Assembly (NCBI GenBank): GCA_021798835.1
Contig: JAJZBQ010000002.1
Coordinates: 1 to 64,000, forward strand
Length of the DNA stretch: 64,000 nt
Direction of reading: 5' to 3'
From: Pseudomonadota bacterium
GTDB taxonomy: Bacteria; Pseudomonadota; Gammaproteobacteria; Burkholderiales; Ferrovaceae
Part shown: in pieces, positions 26,888-35,149 of the stretch
Layout: each line of letters begins with the position of its first letter
Numbering within the stretch: position 1 is the first letter of the stretch
Position numbers and translations under genes: made by a program
The notes under the pieces: model-generated
What the model saw: the letters and a program-made list of their open reading frames with translations, nothing else
What the model was told of the DNA's origin: nothing
The model's database searches: none

Positions 26888-26942
26888 AAGATTCCACGAA
26901 AGGCAACTCCGGGATGAGCCAGAACATCAAGAAGTCACCGGG

Positions 26943-27251
26943 CTAGGAGGAACAGTTTGTCATGGATGTGAATTCTCCCAGTTTTCCGATTTCCCCTGGA
27001 ATTGCCATGACATACAACCAGTGACTTGTTAGTGTTGCAGATGATCGATCTTCTGGGTTCTGCATACGATCACCATTGCTCAATTCAAAATACAACCTAT
27101 GCTGGCAAACCAAATGCTCAAATGAGCAACCATGCGCGGCCTCATCAGCTCGATCCATATCAGTCGTCGTGACTAAGCCCGAAGAAACAGACACTATGCC
27201 TGCAACCTTGGTTTGTGTGAATATTCTTTTTAGAATGCATCCTTGATTCAT
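26943..27251 (-). CDS. Hypothetical protein
   Basis: 102 residues: MNQGCILKRIFTQTKVAGIV, HGCSFEHLVCQHRLYFELSN and TSHWLYVMAIPGEIGKLGEF. A G-rich Shine-Dalgarno (GGGGGG) lies a few bases before the ATG. No domain recognised. Divergent from the 27602 gene. Codon use is ordinary; confidence rests mainly on the ribosome site. Confidence 0.4.
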   Translation of the reverse strand: MNQGCILKRIFTQTKVAGIVSVSSGLVTTTDMDRADEAAHGCSFEHLVCQHRLYFELSNGDRMQNPEDRSSATLTSHWLYVMAIPGEIGKLGEFTSMTNCSS

Positions 27252-27292
27252 TTCGCCCCCCGATTAATCATCACCTTTTACGAAAACTTCAT

Positions 27293-27463
27293 ATGCCTGC
27301 TCAAAATATTGGAAAGCTGAAGTGGCCCAATGAGTTAAGACGATTCTCGCATGAGCTCAAGTTTTCATCTAACCCTGTTGCCACAGTTGGTCGGCGCTGT
27401 GACGACAAAATAAATCTTCCTGAATATAACGACATAATGTGTCGCATTATAACGGGAGATTGA
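27293..27463 (+). CDS. Possible 56-residue protein, unknown
   Basis: Reads MPAQNIGKLKWPNELRRFSH and continues to NLPEYNDIMCRIITGD. No clear ribosome site. The stop follows the second ACGACATAATGTGTCGC motif, which lies inside this frame. It may be a gene remnant. Confidence 0.22.
   Translation: MPAQNIGKLKWPNELRRFSHELKFSSNPVATVGRRCDDKINLPEYNDIMCRIITGD
27429..27445. promoter_or_regulatory. Candidate WYL-regulator operator, copy 2
   Basis: ACGACATAATGTGTCGC, with CGACA/TGTCG arms, matches 26664-26680 at 15 of 17 positions. It lies about 155 bp upstream of the 27602 gene. If it is an operator it would tie that gene to the defence cassette. Confidence 0.35.
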
Positions 27464-27601
27464 ACGAGTTTCCGCTCAGAATTCTTGTATCAACAGTTTT
27501 AGGTGGCCGCTGTCAGCGAGAACCATACCTGCCAGCCCCGACATACGACGCGGCATGTCGCTTCTTTCGGGAGAATGAAAGCGCCACATCAGGAGAACAC
27601 C

Positions 27602-28213
27602 ATGCCAATCCCGGTTTTTTACATGTCCCAGATGAATGCTCTTGTGCAGAGTTTCTCGTCCATGCGACATGAAATGTCGCAGATATCGGGACAATGGGCT
27701 TATCAACCAAAGACTGAACCTCAAGATGCCCTTGATGCCTACCATGGGGTTCATCGCTTGAACAAGCATACTGTCAAGAAATCATTCACAGGAGCGCCGA
27801 AAATGACGCCTGAAAATACGCAGAAGTTATATTCAGATTTTCCAAATCTTTACCGAGGAAAAGACAAGAGCCCAGAGGAATCCCCAATGTCTTTTGGATT
27901 TCAATGTAGTGATGGATGGTTTTCCCTGATCTGGAAACTTTCCAGCGATATTGAGAAGAATGCCGCTCGGGAAGGCATTGACCCCCAAAGTGGCAAATGG
28001 CCGGAGGCGGTGCAAGTGAAGCAGAAGTTCGGCGCTCTGCGGTTTTATCTTGACAACTCTACAGAGGAACTCGCTCGTCTCATCAGCGAAGCCGCAGAGG
28101 AATCCGGAAAGATTTGCGAAATTTGCGGCAATCCGGGAGTTCTGATTTCCGATTCACGCCGCTATGTGAGGACGCTGTGCAGTGCCCATGCTCGAGGAGT
28201 CAAGGCGCCATGA
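27602..28213 (+). CDS. Phage-type conserved hypothetical protein with C-terminal zinc-like motif
   Basis: 203 residues from ATG 27602, which has AGGAG 6 nt upstream. The C-terminal 135 residues (MTPENTQKLYSDFPNLYRGK, MSFGFQCSDGWFSLIWKLSS, QVKQKFGALRFYLDNSTEEL) end in CEICGNPGVLIS and YVRTLCSAHA, a Cys4/His-type metal site. This arrangement is familiar from many prophage hypothetical proteins. Function unknown. The stop overlaps a 52-residue frame by ATGA. Confidence 0.7.
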   Translation: MPIPVFYMSQMNALVQSFSSMRHEMSQISGQWAYQPKTEPQDALDAYHGVHRLNKHTVKKSFTGAPKMTPENTQKLYSDFPNLYRGKDKSPEESPMSFGFQCSDGWFSLIWKLSSDIEKNAAREGIDPQSGKWPEAVQVKQKFGALRFYLDNSTEELARLISEAAEESGKICEICGNPGVLISDSRRYVRTLCSAHARGVKAP

Positions 28214-28368
28214 ACTGGGTCAATCATCCTCCGCCAGCCAAGATGATTGGCCAAGTTATGAGTAGCGACCCCATGAAACCGGATCATCCACTCCTTGAGT
28301 CGGCTGCCATGGGTACTCACGTTCTACACATGGTAAACCTTGCTTCATCGCAACACATATCTTTTTGA
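28210..28368 (+). CDS. Small protein translationally coupled to the phage-type gene
   Basis: 52 residues, MNWVNHPPPAKMIGQVMSSD and SAAMGTHVLHMVNLASS, starting at the ATG of an ATGA overlap with the 27602 gene. Too short to place in a family. The coupling is the main argument that it is translated. Confidence 0.4.
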   Translation: MNWVNHPPPAKMIGQVMSSDPMKPDHPLLESAAMGTHVLHMVNLASSQHISF

Positions 28369-28432
28369 TTATATTTATATAGTACAGACAACTGTTTAAC
28401 TGTGAGATTGTTTGGTTAAAGGGAGATAGATC

Positions 28433-29092
28433 ATGCTTTATACCTATTTGATGACTTACGACTGTGGATACGCGCCGAACCCCTTCCACGGTGTTTTGAC
28501 CTTGGCCACATGCAAGCCCGGAATGCGTCGGGTTCGCACACCTGGACAATGGATTGCTGGATTTGCTGGCAAGATCTTGCAAAGTAGGGCAGCTAAGGAG
28601 GGTACTACTGTTCCGGTTGGGGGCATGATTTATCTTGCCAAAATCAAAGAGGTCAAAACTCTCGATGAGTATTTCAATGATCCTGATCCACGGTTCGAGA
28701 GCAAAAAACCGCAGGTCCCCATTGATGTGCCGCCTTCGCATCTGGGTGCGGTCGGCGACAACATGTATCACAAGAACTCTCAAGGTGAGTGGGTACAGGA
28801 GCCAGGCTGGCACGATCCAGAAAATTTGGATCATGATGTCGGCGGGGAAAATGTCCTGATTTGCGAGGAGTTCTATTACTTGGGGCGGCTCGCCATGAAA
28901 CCCAAAGAGGAATGGTCACGCTTTAATATAGTTATTCCTGACGGGAGACCGGCATTGTATGGCTACGACTGCCCCGACTTTAAACTCAATGCGTTGAAGG
29001 AATGGCTCGACTCCAACGACTTTAAACCGAACCAAGTTTCAGGGATGCCCTGTCTTGCCGATTTCTCGTGGAACGGCTGTGGCGCACCGTGA
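28433..29092 (+). CDS. Nmad2-type protein, paralogue 3
   Basis: 219 residues starting MLYTYLMTYDCGYAPNPFHG, with LTLATCKPGMRRV, GQWIAGFAGK, EYFNDPDPRFESKKPQ, GDNMYHKNSQGEWVQEPGWH and NVLICEEFYYLGRLA. GGGAGA precedes the ATG at a good distance. The closest match in layout is paralogue 1 (GEW...HxPxxFH/WHD). The last eight or so residues (FSWNGCGAP) are read from an inserted IS3 fragment, so the native C-terminus has been replaced just after the conserved GMP. It stands apart from the other two and has no Nmad3 neighbour. Confidence 0.75.
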   Translation: MLYTYLMTYDCGYAPNPFHGVLTLATCKPGMRRVRTPGQWIAGFAGKILQSRAAKEGTTVPVGGMIYLAKIKEVKTLDEYFNDPDPRFESKKPQVPIDVPPSHLGAVGDNMYHKNSQGEWVQEPGWHDPENLDHDVGGENVLICEEFYYLGRLAMKPKEEWSRFNIVIPDGRPALYGYDCPDFKLNALKEWLDSNDFKPNQVSGMPCLADFSWNGCGAP

Positions 29093-29195
29093 AATACGAG
29101 GAGGTGTATCTGAAGGCCTACGAATCAGTCAGCCATACCAAGGAGTCGATCGAGAAGCATCTCAACTGGTACAACGAATCAAGACCTCATTCCAG
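29068..29195 (+). pseudogene. IS3-family orfB fragment
   Basis: VERLWRTVKYEEVYLKAYES and SIEKHLNWYNESRPHSS are the end of an IS3-type DDE transposase. It runs directly into the IS66 inverted repeat at 29196. The last 57 bp (29139-29195) are repeated exactly at 34851-34907, where the reading continues to the natural stop. Confidence 0.85.
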
Positions 29196-29272
29196 TGTAA
29201 GCGTCCGGTGAAGGCACCTATCGTTTTCTGTTTACGTGAGGCACGCTGTGATTTTACACGGAGGAGCCAGAA

Positions 29273-29560
29273 ATGGGGCAGGAATCAAGAAGGGTTGAGT
29301 GGGAACAGCGGGTGGCGGCCTGGAAGGCAAGCGGTCTGACGCAGAAGCAATACTGTGCCCGTGAAGGGATTGGGGTTTCGAGTTTGCGTTACTGGGCATC
29401 GCGATCACACCGCGAGGGGAAGAAGTTGACGCTGGTGCCGGTGCGGGTGTCTGGTGGTAACTCTGGTGGGGTAGTGATACGAGGTTCCCGAGGGTGGGAA
29501 TGCGTGGTACCGGAGGGTTCGTCAGCGCAATGGGTGGCTGACCTGTTGCGTGCCCTATGA
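29273..29560 (+). CDS. tnpA: IS66 TnpA (Orf1)
   Basis: 95 residues; HTH part VEWEQRVAAWKASGLTQKQY, CAREGIGVSSLRYWASR, then LVPVRVSGGNSGGVVI. Usual length. Overlaps tnpB by ATGA. Intact, but the element has lost most of tnpC. Confidence 0.9.
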   Translation: MGQESRRVEWEQRVAAWKASGLTQKQYCAREGIGVSSLRYWASRSHREGKKLTLVPVRVSGGNSGGVVIRGSRGWECVVPEGSSAQWVADLLRAL

Positions 29561-29895
29561 TCGAGACTGGGCAAATCTGGCTGGTGTGGGAACCGGTGGA
29601 CATGAGAGCCGGGATCGATCGTTTGTCGGGCTGGATCCAGGAGAGTTGGGGGCGTTCTCCCTGCGACGGGACGGCGTATGTCTTCCGTAATCGCCAGGGT
29701 ACCCGGATGAAACTGCTGGTGTGGGATGGCAATGGGATATGGTTGTGCCAGAGGCGTCTGCACCGGGGAAAGTTCGTGTGGCCTCGTGAAGGGGGTGTAG
29801 TTCATACCCTGGATCAGGAGCAGTGGAAATGGCTGATTGCCGGGGTGGATTGGACCCGTGCAAAGGCCCGTCCGGATACCTTGTGGCAGGTATGA
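29557..29895 (+). CDS. tnpB: IS66 TnpB (Orf2)
   Basis: 112 residues: IWLVWEPVDMRAGIDRLSGW, CDGTAYVFRNRQGTRMKLLV, WDGNGIWLCQRRLHRGKFVW, the standard TnpB signature. Full length. Its transposition role is not mechanistically clear in the family. Confidence 0.93.
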   Translation: MIETGQIWLVWEPVDMRAGIDRLSGWIQESWGRSPCDGTAYVFRNRQGTRMKLLVWDGNGIWLCQRRLHRGKFVWPREGGVVHTLDQEQWKWLIAGVDWTRAKARPDTLWQV

Positions 29896-29956
29896 ATACT
29901 CTGCAAATTCAACCGGATCGCTTGGTTATCAAGGCCGGTGATGATATAATAACCCC

Positions 29957-30178
29957 ATGAATCTGAATGAAGAAATCTCCGTTCTTGGTCTTCCCCCTGA
30001 CATGCAGGGGCGGGTGCATTCTTTGCTTGATCGGTTGATCAGGGGAGCGACGGAAAGTTATCAACGGGACCTGGGTTCCAAGGATGCGCACATTCAGCGC
30101 TTGACGGCGGAGTTGATGCGACTCAAGCGGCTGAAGTTTGCCCAGAGCCGGGAAGCTGAGTGTGGTCAGTTAATTTGA
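29957..30178 (+). pseudogene. tnpC: IS66 TnpC fragment (N-terminus only)
   Basis: NLNEEISVLGLPPDMQGRVH and KDAHIQRLTAELMRLKRLKF are the coiled-coil N-terminus of the TnpC DDE transposase. After FAQSREA the frame enters the next transposon and stops within six residues. The catalytic domain is lost. Confidence 0.88.
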
Positions 30179-30228
30179 TGGGCTGATGTTCACGATTGGT
30201 GATGGTTGCTGCGGTAAGGCTTTCAGGC

Positions 30229-30261
30229 AAAACGGCGTCAAATTATAACTGACGCCGTTTT
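30229..30261. terminator. Rho-independent-type hairpin after the TniA/TniB-like operon
   Basis: A 12-bp perfect stem AAAACGGCGTCA / TGACGCCGTTTT with a 9-nt loop, 20 bp past the last gene of the minus-strand operon. Flanking A/T runs allow function in both directions. Its loop side shares 15 bp (30239-30253) with 20028-20042, in inverted orientation. Confidence 0.7.
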
Positions 30262-30280
30262 GCGTTGGCTGTGCGGATGA

Positions 30281-30487
30281 TTAAAATTCCTGATTGCCTG
30301 GATCGTCGAAGAGGCTGGTCTGACGAACATCACGTTCAGAGCGCTGATCGTAATAGCGACGAATCTGGTTGCAGTATCGATTTTCGAAGTTGATAGTAAA
30401 CTCCTGCAAGAAGTTGAGAATTTCGACAGCCACCTTATCAGGCAGCGGCGGTAGTGGAATGCACTGGAAGTCCGGCTCGGAGTACAT
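30281..30487 (-). CDS. Small last gene of the TniA/TniB-like transposon
   Basis: 68 residues: MYSEPDFQCIPLPPLPDKVA, EILNFLQEFTINFENRYCNQ, ending DVRQTSLFDDPGNQEF. Start ATG 30487 has GAGG about 6 nt upstream. It follows the ATPase gene by 19 nt. The family is a short accessory protein regularly found at this place in such transposons; its function is unknown. Confidence 0.65.
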   Translation of the reverse strand: MYSEPDFQCIPLPPLPDKVAVEILNFLQEFTINFENRYCNQIRRYYDQRSERDVRQTSLFDDPGNQEF

Positions 30488-30506
30488 GAATTTCCTCAAT
30501 AATTGA

Positions 30507-31352
30507 TCAACGTCCTGATGCTGCACGGCGCTGGGTGGGCAAGCTGGGTTGTGCGAACACATCCAGATAGAGTTTTTCGTCGAGCACCGGCTGATCGCGT
30601 TGTGCGGCAGCTGCGAGCAACTCAGCGGCCAGCGTGGTCAGGATGCGGTAATTGCCGGCGGCGTGATCGCACAAGGTGTTTCGCAATTGCGGTGTCATCA
30701 GGCTGGCATTGCCAGCGCCGCTCATCAGATGATCCAGACAGGCCAGTAGATCCTCGCGGCTGGCAAACTCGGTGGCAAGCCGGGTGCGGATGCGGCTACC
30801 CAGCGGTACCAGTTCTTCGCGGCGAAGCTTTTCAATCAGTCTGGCATCGCCTGCGATGATGATGCACAACAACGGCTGTGAGTCGAAACGGGCGCTGGCC
30901 AGAAGGCGCAGCTCAGACAGCACTTGCGGTGTCATTTCCTGCGCCTCATCGATGAGCAGAACCGGTCGGCAACGACTGGATTCCAGGTGGCTTAACCAGC
31001 GCTCGCGCAATGCCTTGAAGCCGCCCCAGCGATTGGAGGGGCGCAACGGCACCGCGAAGATGTCGCCCAGTTCACGATAGAAGTCGGCCAGATTGCTTTG
31101 CGGGTGGTTGATCGCGCCAACGGTCACATCAGGCAGTTTTTTAAGCCGTTCAGCCAGCAGGCGTAACACGATGCTCTTACCGCTACCTGGATCGCCGTGA
31201 ATCATGGCGAAGCCGCCTTCGCGGATTTGCGCATGTTCGATGCGCCAACAGAAGTTCTCTATTCTGGGCGGTACATAGATCGCCTCAACCGGCAGTTCTG
31301 GCGAGAAGGGATTCCACTTGAGCCCATACAGGGCGAGTAATTTCTGGTTCAT
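30507..31352 (-). CDS. TniB/ExeA-like AAA+ ATPase of transposon
   Basis: 281 residues starting NQKLLALYGLKWNPFSPELP. Walker A is IHGDPGSGKSIVLRLLAERL, Walker B is CRPVLLIDEAQEMTPQVLSE; sensor-1 lies in LLCIIIAGDARL. Related to ExeA/GspA and TniB/MuB helpers that choose target DNA. Overlaps the transposase by ATGA (31349-31352). Confidence 0.88.
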   Translation of the reverse strand: MNQKLLALYGLKWNPFSPELPVEAIYVPPRIENFCWRIEHAQIREGGFAMIHGDPGSGKSIVLRLLAERLKKLPDVTVGAINHPQSNLADFYRELGDIFAVPLRPSNRWGGFKALRERWLSHLESSRCRPVLLIDEAQEMTPQVLSELRLLASARFDSQPLLCIIIAGDARLIEKLRREELVPLGSRIRTRLATEFASREDLLACLDHLMSGAGNASLMTPQLRNTLCDHAAGNYRILTTLAAELLAAAAQRDQPVLDEKLYLDVFAQPSLPTQRRAASGR

Positions 31353-32800
31353 GCGGATTCCTTGTGGGAGGTGGGTAAATAGGCAGGTGGCACGCCGGTG
31401 GCGGCGTAGTCGGCCAGCAGTTCAGTCATCAAGGCAGGTAACCCCGAGGGTGGTAGCGGCGACAGTTCAGTGGCAGCCTGCGCAAGACGTCGGCGCTGGC
31501 CGCTGGCATTGGCGGATTTATCCAGCGGTTTAACGGAACACAGGATGGAGTTGGTGCGCGGATCGACCAGATCAACTCGCGTCAGATCCCAGCGTGCATA
31601 CTGCAAATGTACCCGTTCAAGATGACGGTAGCGTGAGGGGATTTCGAAGCGCGCCCCTTCGAGGCTGACGGTGCCATCAGAACGCCGCTGGCGACGTTCC
31701 ACTTCGATACGGAATGCGGCTGACAGCACCGTACTGGCCGGGCATTCACGCTTCACCGTTGGTCCTGCGAGATAATGGGCCAGCGGTGTGGCATTGATTT
31801 CCGTGTGGCGTGTCCGGTGATACTCCTGCTCCGTCCAGGCTTGCGTGGCCAGATTGAGCGCATCCAGCGTCAGGGCTTCTTCGCCTTCGAGCAGCGCCAT
31901 CAAGCGTCCTTCGATGCGTCCCCAAAACGATTCCTGTTTCGCGTTCTGGTAAGGCGAATAAGGGAGGGTAGTCTGGTGCAACACACCCAGTTTCGCCAAC
32001 CCGGTGGTGGTCTCCGTAGCCAGCATGGCCGCGCCATTGTCGGTCATCAGGGCGCGCGGCAGGCCGCGCTTCATGAAGGCTTGCGACAGACCATGAATCA
32101 GGCTCTCGACGGTTTCATCCAGATACCATTGCAGATGGCAAACCAGACGTGAGCGATCGTCGATCACACCCAGCAGCATCGGCTTTACCCACTCCCCCTG
32201 GCGTGTCAGCACCCAACGTGAACCATGGTGGAAATCCAGATGCCATAAAGCGCACACATGGTCGACCTCAAAGCTGCGTACTTCCAGCCGTTCCAGTCGG
32301 TCGCGGGCAGCCAGCGCACCTGCGGTGACGCGTTTCGGCTGTGCCTGGCGGAACATCCCTTGTGCCTTGAGATAACGGCGAATCGTGGGGTAGGAAGCAA
32401 CCTCGGGGTCGCTGCCTTTAAGGGCTGCGCGCAGGTTGTCGAAATGGAGTTGCGCACTCCAGCCTGGGTGCTCGCGATACTGGGTTGTCAGTGTTGCAAT
32501 CGCGATGGGTGTCAAACTGGGGAAGCGACCGACATCACCACGAAGCCGGTCCTTCAAGGCAGCCACCGGATCAGCGGCACGGCGTGCTGCGTAGTACCAG
32601 CGTTCCAGTGTGGACACGCCAAATTCAACATCAAACCCGGATATTGGATGACGCCAGGTCTTGGCGGCCAGTTGCACCAGCTCAGTCTGCAATGACCCCG
32701 GCGCCGGGGGCGCCGCCAGCAACGGGCCTATGATCGAGAAGCGCAGCCGCGCCATGCGGTCACGTTTGAGCGGATCGGTTGGTGTGTTGAAGGTATTCAA
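31349..32800 (-). CDS. TniA/Mu-type DDE transposase
   Basis: 483 residues. After an HTH-rich N-terminus (SGFDVEFGVSTLERWYYAAR) comes the rve integrase core: EVDHVCALWHLDFHHGSRWV and VIDDRSRLVCHLQWY (Asp), PRALMTDNGAAMLATE (second Asp), YSPYQNAKQESFWGRIEGRL (Glu), followed by a Mu-type beta-barrel region (FRIEVERRQRRSDGTVSLEG). Works with the ATPase encoded next. Intact. Confidence 0.9.
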   Translation of the reverse strand: MNTFNTPTDPLKRDRMARLRFSIIGPLLAAPPAPGSLQTELVQLAAKTWRHPISGFDVEFGVSTLERWYYAARRAADPVAALKDRLRGDVGRFPSLTPIAIATLTTQYREHPGWSAQLHFDNLRAALKGSDPEVASYPTIRRYLKAQGMFRQAQPKRVTAGALAARDRLERLEVRSFEVDHVCALWHLDFHHGSRWVLTRQGEWVKPMLLGVIDDRSRLVCHLQWYLDETVESLIHGLSQAFMKRGLPRALMTDNGAAMLATETTTGLAKLGVLHQTTLPYSPYQNAKQESFWGRIEGRLMALLEGEEALTLDALNLATQAWTEQEYHRTRHTEINATPLAHYLAGPTVKRECPASTVLSAAFRIEVERRQRRSDGTVSLEGARFEIPSRYRHLERVHLQYARWDLTRVDLVDPRTNSILCSVKPLDKSANASGQRRRLAQAATELSPLPPSGLPALMTELLADYAATGVPPAYLPTSHKESA

Positions 32801-32911
32801 AAAGGTCTCCCAAAGATGCGCTGCCAGCGGCAGCGCTTATGGAAGTGAAGGTTACAAACCCTCGTTCTGCTTGGCTATCGGCAACTTCTGCGGGTGATTC
32901 ACGCTCCTCGT

Positions 32912-33526
32912 TTAATGTGGCCGAAACACGATCGTCAAGGGGGTGAGAAAGAGCAGGATTCGCTGCATCAACGCTTCAGCAAGACCTGTAAAGCGTTCGA
33001 TCAGGCTATTGGGCAATTGGCTCAAATTAACCGGTGGCATAAATCTGGCGCAGGCCGCCTGCCATAACGGTGTCCGTGGGAACTGCTCAACCCACCACTG
33101 TCGCCAGCGTTGAATGGTGCGCGCAGGAACATTCAATGTTTCGCTCAGTTGCGCCATGGACGTGGTGGATGGGCTTCGACCTGCCGACATCAGTACAACC
33201 GCCAGTCCCAGATAGACGCGTCTGCCTAGAAAACGAACCGACACCGAGGTGTTACGCTTGCGGCATTGGTTACAGCAGAAACTGAAGCGCGACTCAAACT
33301 CGGTGCGAATATCATCCGGACAACAGCGGGGTTTGCGGGAATAGTTGGCGCGATGAAGCGTGCCGCCGCAATGATGACACTTGGACGCGCGCGTCTCTGC
33401 TGCCAGTTCAATATCAATTTGCAGCAGAATATGAAAAAAGTTTGGATTTTGCAGAAGGGCGTGGCACACTTTGATGGTCTCTAGGCTTGGTAACCAGAGA
33501 CTCCCCCAAAGGGTTCGTTTAATCAA
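32912..33526 (-). CDS. Zinc-ribbon/HTH protein of the transposon (DUF6431-like)
   Basis: 204 residues. Cys pairs CHHCGGTLHRANY and FCCNQCRKRNTSVSVRFLGR form a probable zinc ribbon, followed by an HTH-like LSETLNVPARTIQRWRQWW. This protein regularly precedes the DDE and ATPase genes in this transposon type and probably binds transposon DNA. First gene of the four-gene minus-strand operon. The right transposon end could not be fixed; 33527-33620 is non-coding. Confidence 0.7.
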   Translation of the reverse strand: MIKRTLWGSLWLPSLETIKVCHALLQNPNFFHILLQIDIELAAETRASKCHHCGGTLHRANYSRKPRCCPDDIRTEFESRFSFCCNQCRKRNTSVSVRFLGRRVYLGLAVVLMSAGRSPSTTSMAQLSETLNVPARTIQRWRQWWVEQFPRTPLWQAACARFMPPVNLSQLPNSLIERFTGLAEALMQRILLFLTPLTIVFRPH

Positions 33527-33620
33527 GTTCCTTGAGGGGGATCTTCACCGCACCATCACGCTATTTGACCCCCCACGCTGAAAAAACCATCGAGACATGT
33601 GACCTTGCTCACAGAGGGAG

Positions 33621-33767
33621 GATTGTGGGATACTGGCCAAGCGTCATGGGGTGTATCAATCAGCCTGGGAAAAGAACCCGCAACGCTGGTCAGGGGCTAC
33701 CCGTAACTGGGAGCCTGTAGGGGCTGTCCAATTGAACCCGGAACGACCAGTTCGGCTGGCAGCATAA
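33621..33767 (+). pseudogene. Transposase C-terminal remnant
   Basis: The frame ending TAA at 33765 reads LAKRHGVYQSAWEKNPQRW and SGATRNWEPVGAVQLNPERP. The pattern (NPxRWSGxTRNW...LNPE) is known from transposase C-termini. Upstream part absent. The exact IS family is not certain. Confidence 0.5.
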
Positions 33768-33813
33768 AGATTGTTGACGCGACATCTATCCTGAAAAACG
33801 CCGGGATTGTCAC

Positions 33814-34830
33814 ATGACTAGTTCAATTATTCTCAGACCTTGGTTGACTGTGCGTGAAACGGCTAAGGAACTGTCAAAACAGCTTGGATCCGAAATTACA
33901 GAATCCGATATCTTCAGTTACGCACTGAATCATAAAATGATTCTTTCTGTAAACTTCGCTGGTGGCGTCGGAGGGACTCATGGCTATTACCATACAACAT
34001 GGCATGGAAGCATAGGACAAACTAAATTTGTACCAAGCGATGACACAAGACCAAAGGGAATCTCAAGTGAAGCATTGGATCTGGAAATGCTTTACTGCCA
34101 CGTTAGCCGGGGAATTGTCGATTACATATACAAGAAGCTATTGGCGTTACCCTCATGGCCCCTACCAAAAGAAGGCGGTATGGCTGTCGATTCACCCGAA
34201 ATCAGGTTCGACGAGATAGAAGGCAAATCCTATATCATCTATGGCACTGTATTTATGGTGCAAAACGTATCATATAACGTCAGAACAGGCATGTTGCAAA
34301 GCCGATGTCCGGACGGCGCGATCGCTGAAGGCGGATTTGTTGTAAGAACAAATGCAATTCAAGAATTTATTAAACACGCACAAGAACAAGAAAGCACCGA
34401 CGCAGTGACCAATAAGCAATTCCATGCCAGCGGAGAACAGGTGGTTGTTCAAAACTTCTATATGAATAAGGTAAAGATGGGCGATCAATACAATGTGAAC
34501 GGACAGGTCGGAGCAATCGGCCCTCATGCCAAGGCTGAGAACAACACATTTACCCAATCATTGCAGCAAACTTCTGCGAGCATTGACCTGACAGCGCTTG
34601 CAGCGGAACTCGCAGAGCTTCGTGTCTCAATGCGCCAGCATGCTACCGAATTTGAACACGGCCAAGCGATTGCCAGCGTTGGCGCAGCAGAGATCGCAGC
34701 GAAAAAGCAAGACAGCGCTGGAGCATTGGGGCATCTTAGGTCCGCTGGCAAATGGGCGTTTGATGTGGCAACTCGGATCGGAACTGAGGTTGCCGCCAAA
34801 GCAATTCAAACTGCTATTGGGCTGCAGTAA
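33814..34830 (+). CDS. Hypothetical protein with HTH-like N-terminus and GDQYNVNGQVGAIGP linker
   Basis: 338 residues. N-terminus LRPWLTVRETAKELSKQLG and DIFSYALNHKMILSVNFAGG is a conserved domain seen at the start of many bacterial hypothetical proteins. After an unrecognised middle comes MGDQYNVNGQVGAIGPHAKA, a linker recurring in proteins of unknown or defence-related function, then a helical tail ending GALGHLRSAGKWAFDVATRI and AAKAIQTAIGLQ. This tail is shared by otherwise different proteins, suggesting a common sensor or membrane-associated effector module. Single gene between transposon remnants. Function unknown. Confidence 0.6.
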   Translation: MTSSIILRPWLTVRETAKELSKQLGSEITESDIFSYALNHKMILSVNFAGGVGGTHGYYHTTWHGSIGQTKFVPSDDTRPKGISSEALDLEMLYCHVSRGIVDYIYKKLLALPSWPLPKEGGMAVDSPEIRFDEIEGKSYIIYGTVFMVQNVSYNVRTGMLQSRCPDGAIAEGGFVVRTNAIQEFIKHAQEQESTDAVTNKQFHASGEQVVVQNFYMNKVKMGDQYNVNGQVGAIGPHAKAENNTFTQSLQQTSASIDLTALAAELAELRVSMRQHATEFEHGQAIASVGAAEIAAKKQDSAGALGHLRSAGKWAFDVATRIGTEVAAKAIQTAIGLQ

Positions 34831-34850
34831 ATGTCTATTGACAGGTCTCG

Positions 34851-34973
34851 AAGGAGTCGATCGAGAAGCATCTCAACTGGTACAACGAATCAAGACCTCA
34901 TTCCAGTCTGGGAAAGCAGACGCCCAACGAGGCCTACACCACGCTGCTGCCGGCGGTTAAACTGGCAGCATGA
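34851..34973 (+). pseudogene. IS3-family orfB C-terminal fragment
   Basis: KESIEKHLNWYNESRPHSSL and GKQTPNEAYTTLLPAVKLAA, then TGA at 34971. The first 57 bp duplicate 29139-29195 exactly. Together the two fragments give a nearly continuous IS3 C-terminus. Confidence 0.85.
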
Positions 34974-35149
34974 AGCAGGCAGGGATTCCACTTAAAAACG
35001 CGGTTCCCGTGTTCAAACCAAAGGGGCCAGCTCTGTCTCGTTTATGACGGGTAGCCTCCCGCAAGTGACAATTCAAAAAGTTGATAGCGGACATTTTAGT
35101 ATGAATCGCCCCGTGTTTGGTGGAGGCAAAATTCTGAGAGAATAGAGCC

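Larger units (their letters stand above)
29196..30160 (+). mobile_element. IS66-family element, right-truncated
   Basis: Begins with the inverted repeat GTAAGCGTCCGGTGAAGG at 29196 inside the IS3 fragment. Contains tnpA, tnpB and the first 65 or so codons of tnpC, then stops where the TniA/TniB-like transposon begins near 30160. A second, more eroded copy is at 20829-21367. Confidence 0.88.

Noticed and set aside
33640..33767. Group II intron or reverse transcriptase fragment
   Set aside because: The translated NPxRWSGxTRNW pattern fits a transposase C-terminus better and no RT motif is present.
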